Assembly (NCBI RefSeq): GCF_004016445.2 | Contig: NZ_SADT02000008.1 | Coordinates: 1-64,000 of the forward strand | Reading direction: 5' to 3' | Length of the DNA: 64,000 nucleotides | Origin: Mesorhizobium sp. M2E.F.Ca.ET.219.01.1.1 | GTDB lineage: Bacteria; Pseudomonadota; Alphaproteobacteria; Rhizobiales; Rhizobiaceae | Shown: positions 63,890 to 64,000 of the stretch, piece by piece | How the letters are laid out: each line of letters opens with the position of its first letter | How positions within the stretch are numbered: position 1 is the stretch's first letter | The notes under the pieces: model-generated | Databases searched by the model: none | What the model saw: the letters and a program-made list of their open reading frames with translations, nothing else | What the model was told of the DNA's origin: nothing | Translations under genes and position numbers: made by a program

Positions 63890-64000
63890 ATGAGCGATAT
63901 CGTCATCACCAACGCCAGCCTGCTTGATCCACGGGACGCAAGGTTGCGTTCAGGCCAGCAGATCCGGATCGAGGGCCAAAAGATTGTCGAGGTCGCCGGC
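63890..64000 (+). CDS. Amidohydrolase-family protein, N-terminal part (cut by window end)
   Basis: The first 37 codons only. The pattern ITNASLLDPRDARLRSGQQI then EGQKIVEV is the usual N-terminal beta-sandwich of metal-dependent amidohydrolases such as imidazolonepropionase, prolidase-like and cytosine deaminase-like enzymes. ATG 63890 lies 34 bases after the SDR stop. Its active site lies outside the window, so the substrate cannot be guessed, but it adds another C-N hydrolase to the operon. Confidence 0.7.
   Translation, partial: MSDIVITNASLLDPRDARLRSGQQIRIEGQKIVEVAG

Overview
The window looks like chromosome or large-plasmid DNA of a high-GC alphaproteobacterium of the Rhizobiales, most like Mesorhizobium or a relative. 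This rests on protein style, the density of sugar ABC transporters and Rhizobiales-type regulators, and an intergenic repeat at about 25.13-25.17 kb; the species cannot be fixed from sequence alone. I see no rRNA, tRNA, insertion sequence, phage or CRISPR. Almost everything is uptake and catabolism of carbohydrate-like compounds, laid out as adjacent self-contained units, each with its own regulator.

Layout. (1) 0-9.7 kb: an aspartate ammonia-lyase with a damaged 5' end, an IclR regulator, a DapA-family aldolase/dehydratase, a CUT1 transporter without an ATPase, a GlcD/D-lactate-dehydrogenase-like flavoprotein and a zinc alcohol dehydrogenase. (2) 9.8-13.7 kb: a CUT2 (Frc/Rbs-like) transporter divergent from an unusual GntR regulator with two winged-helix domains; an inverted pair of near-identical 18-bp elements lies between them. 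(3) 14.3-24.9 kb: a ThDP-dependent decarboxylase/synthase-like enzyme, four GMC flavin oxidoreductases and one unrecognised protein. (4) 25.1-33.0 kb: a galactoside-type operon (CUT1 transporter with its own ATPase, GH42 beta-galactosidase) divergent from a ROK regulator with a 17-bp palindrome. (5) 33.0-41.2 kb: split transketolase, short-chain dehydrogenase, lactonase-like amidohydrolase and a CUT2 transporter, divergent from a LysR regulator.

(6) 41.6-64 kb is the most interesting part. Five copies of a 15-bp palindrome (consensus TGYATWCTGMATRCR) lie before a flavin reductase, between a Gfo/Idh dehydrogenase and a TIM-barrel isomerase (two copies), between two divergent operons at 54.84 kb, and before an acyl-CoA-dehydrogenase-like flavin monooxygenase. 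Two paralogous GntR regulators sit inside the region. The divergent operons at 54.84 kb divide one CUT1 transporter: binding protein and permeases go right, the ATPase goes left. The left operon also encodes an M81 (MlrC-like) protein, an M24 creatinase-fold protein, a quinone-oxidoreductase-like protein, 5-dehydro-4-deoxyglucarate dehydratase (KdgD) and a PLP deaminase. The right side encodes a GMC oxidoreductase, a UPF0303 protein, the monooxygenase, a second M24 paralogue, a short-chain dehydrogenase and the start of an amidohydrolase. I infer one co-regulated pathway for an unidentified, probably nitrogen-containing, sugar-acid-like or glycosylated compound. The palindromes and gene order are directly visible; the substrate is not.

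Smaller points: GC-rich hairpins follow four of the five binding-protein genes; relics of an SDR gene (43.0-43.3 kb) and possibly a LysR gene (22.9 kb) are visible; one tandem GMC paralogue has lost the catalytic histidine; both M24 proteins lack the usual metal-binding aspartates.
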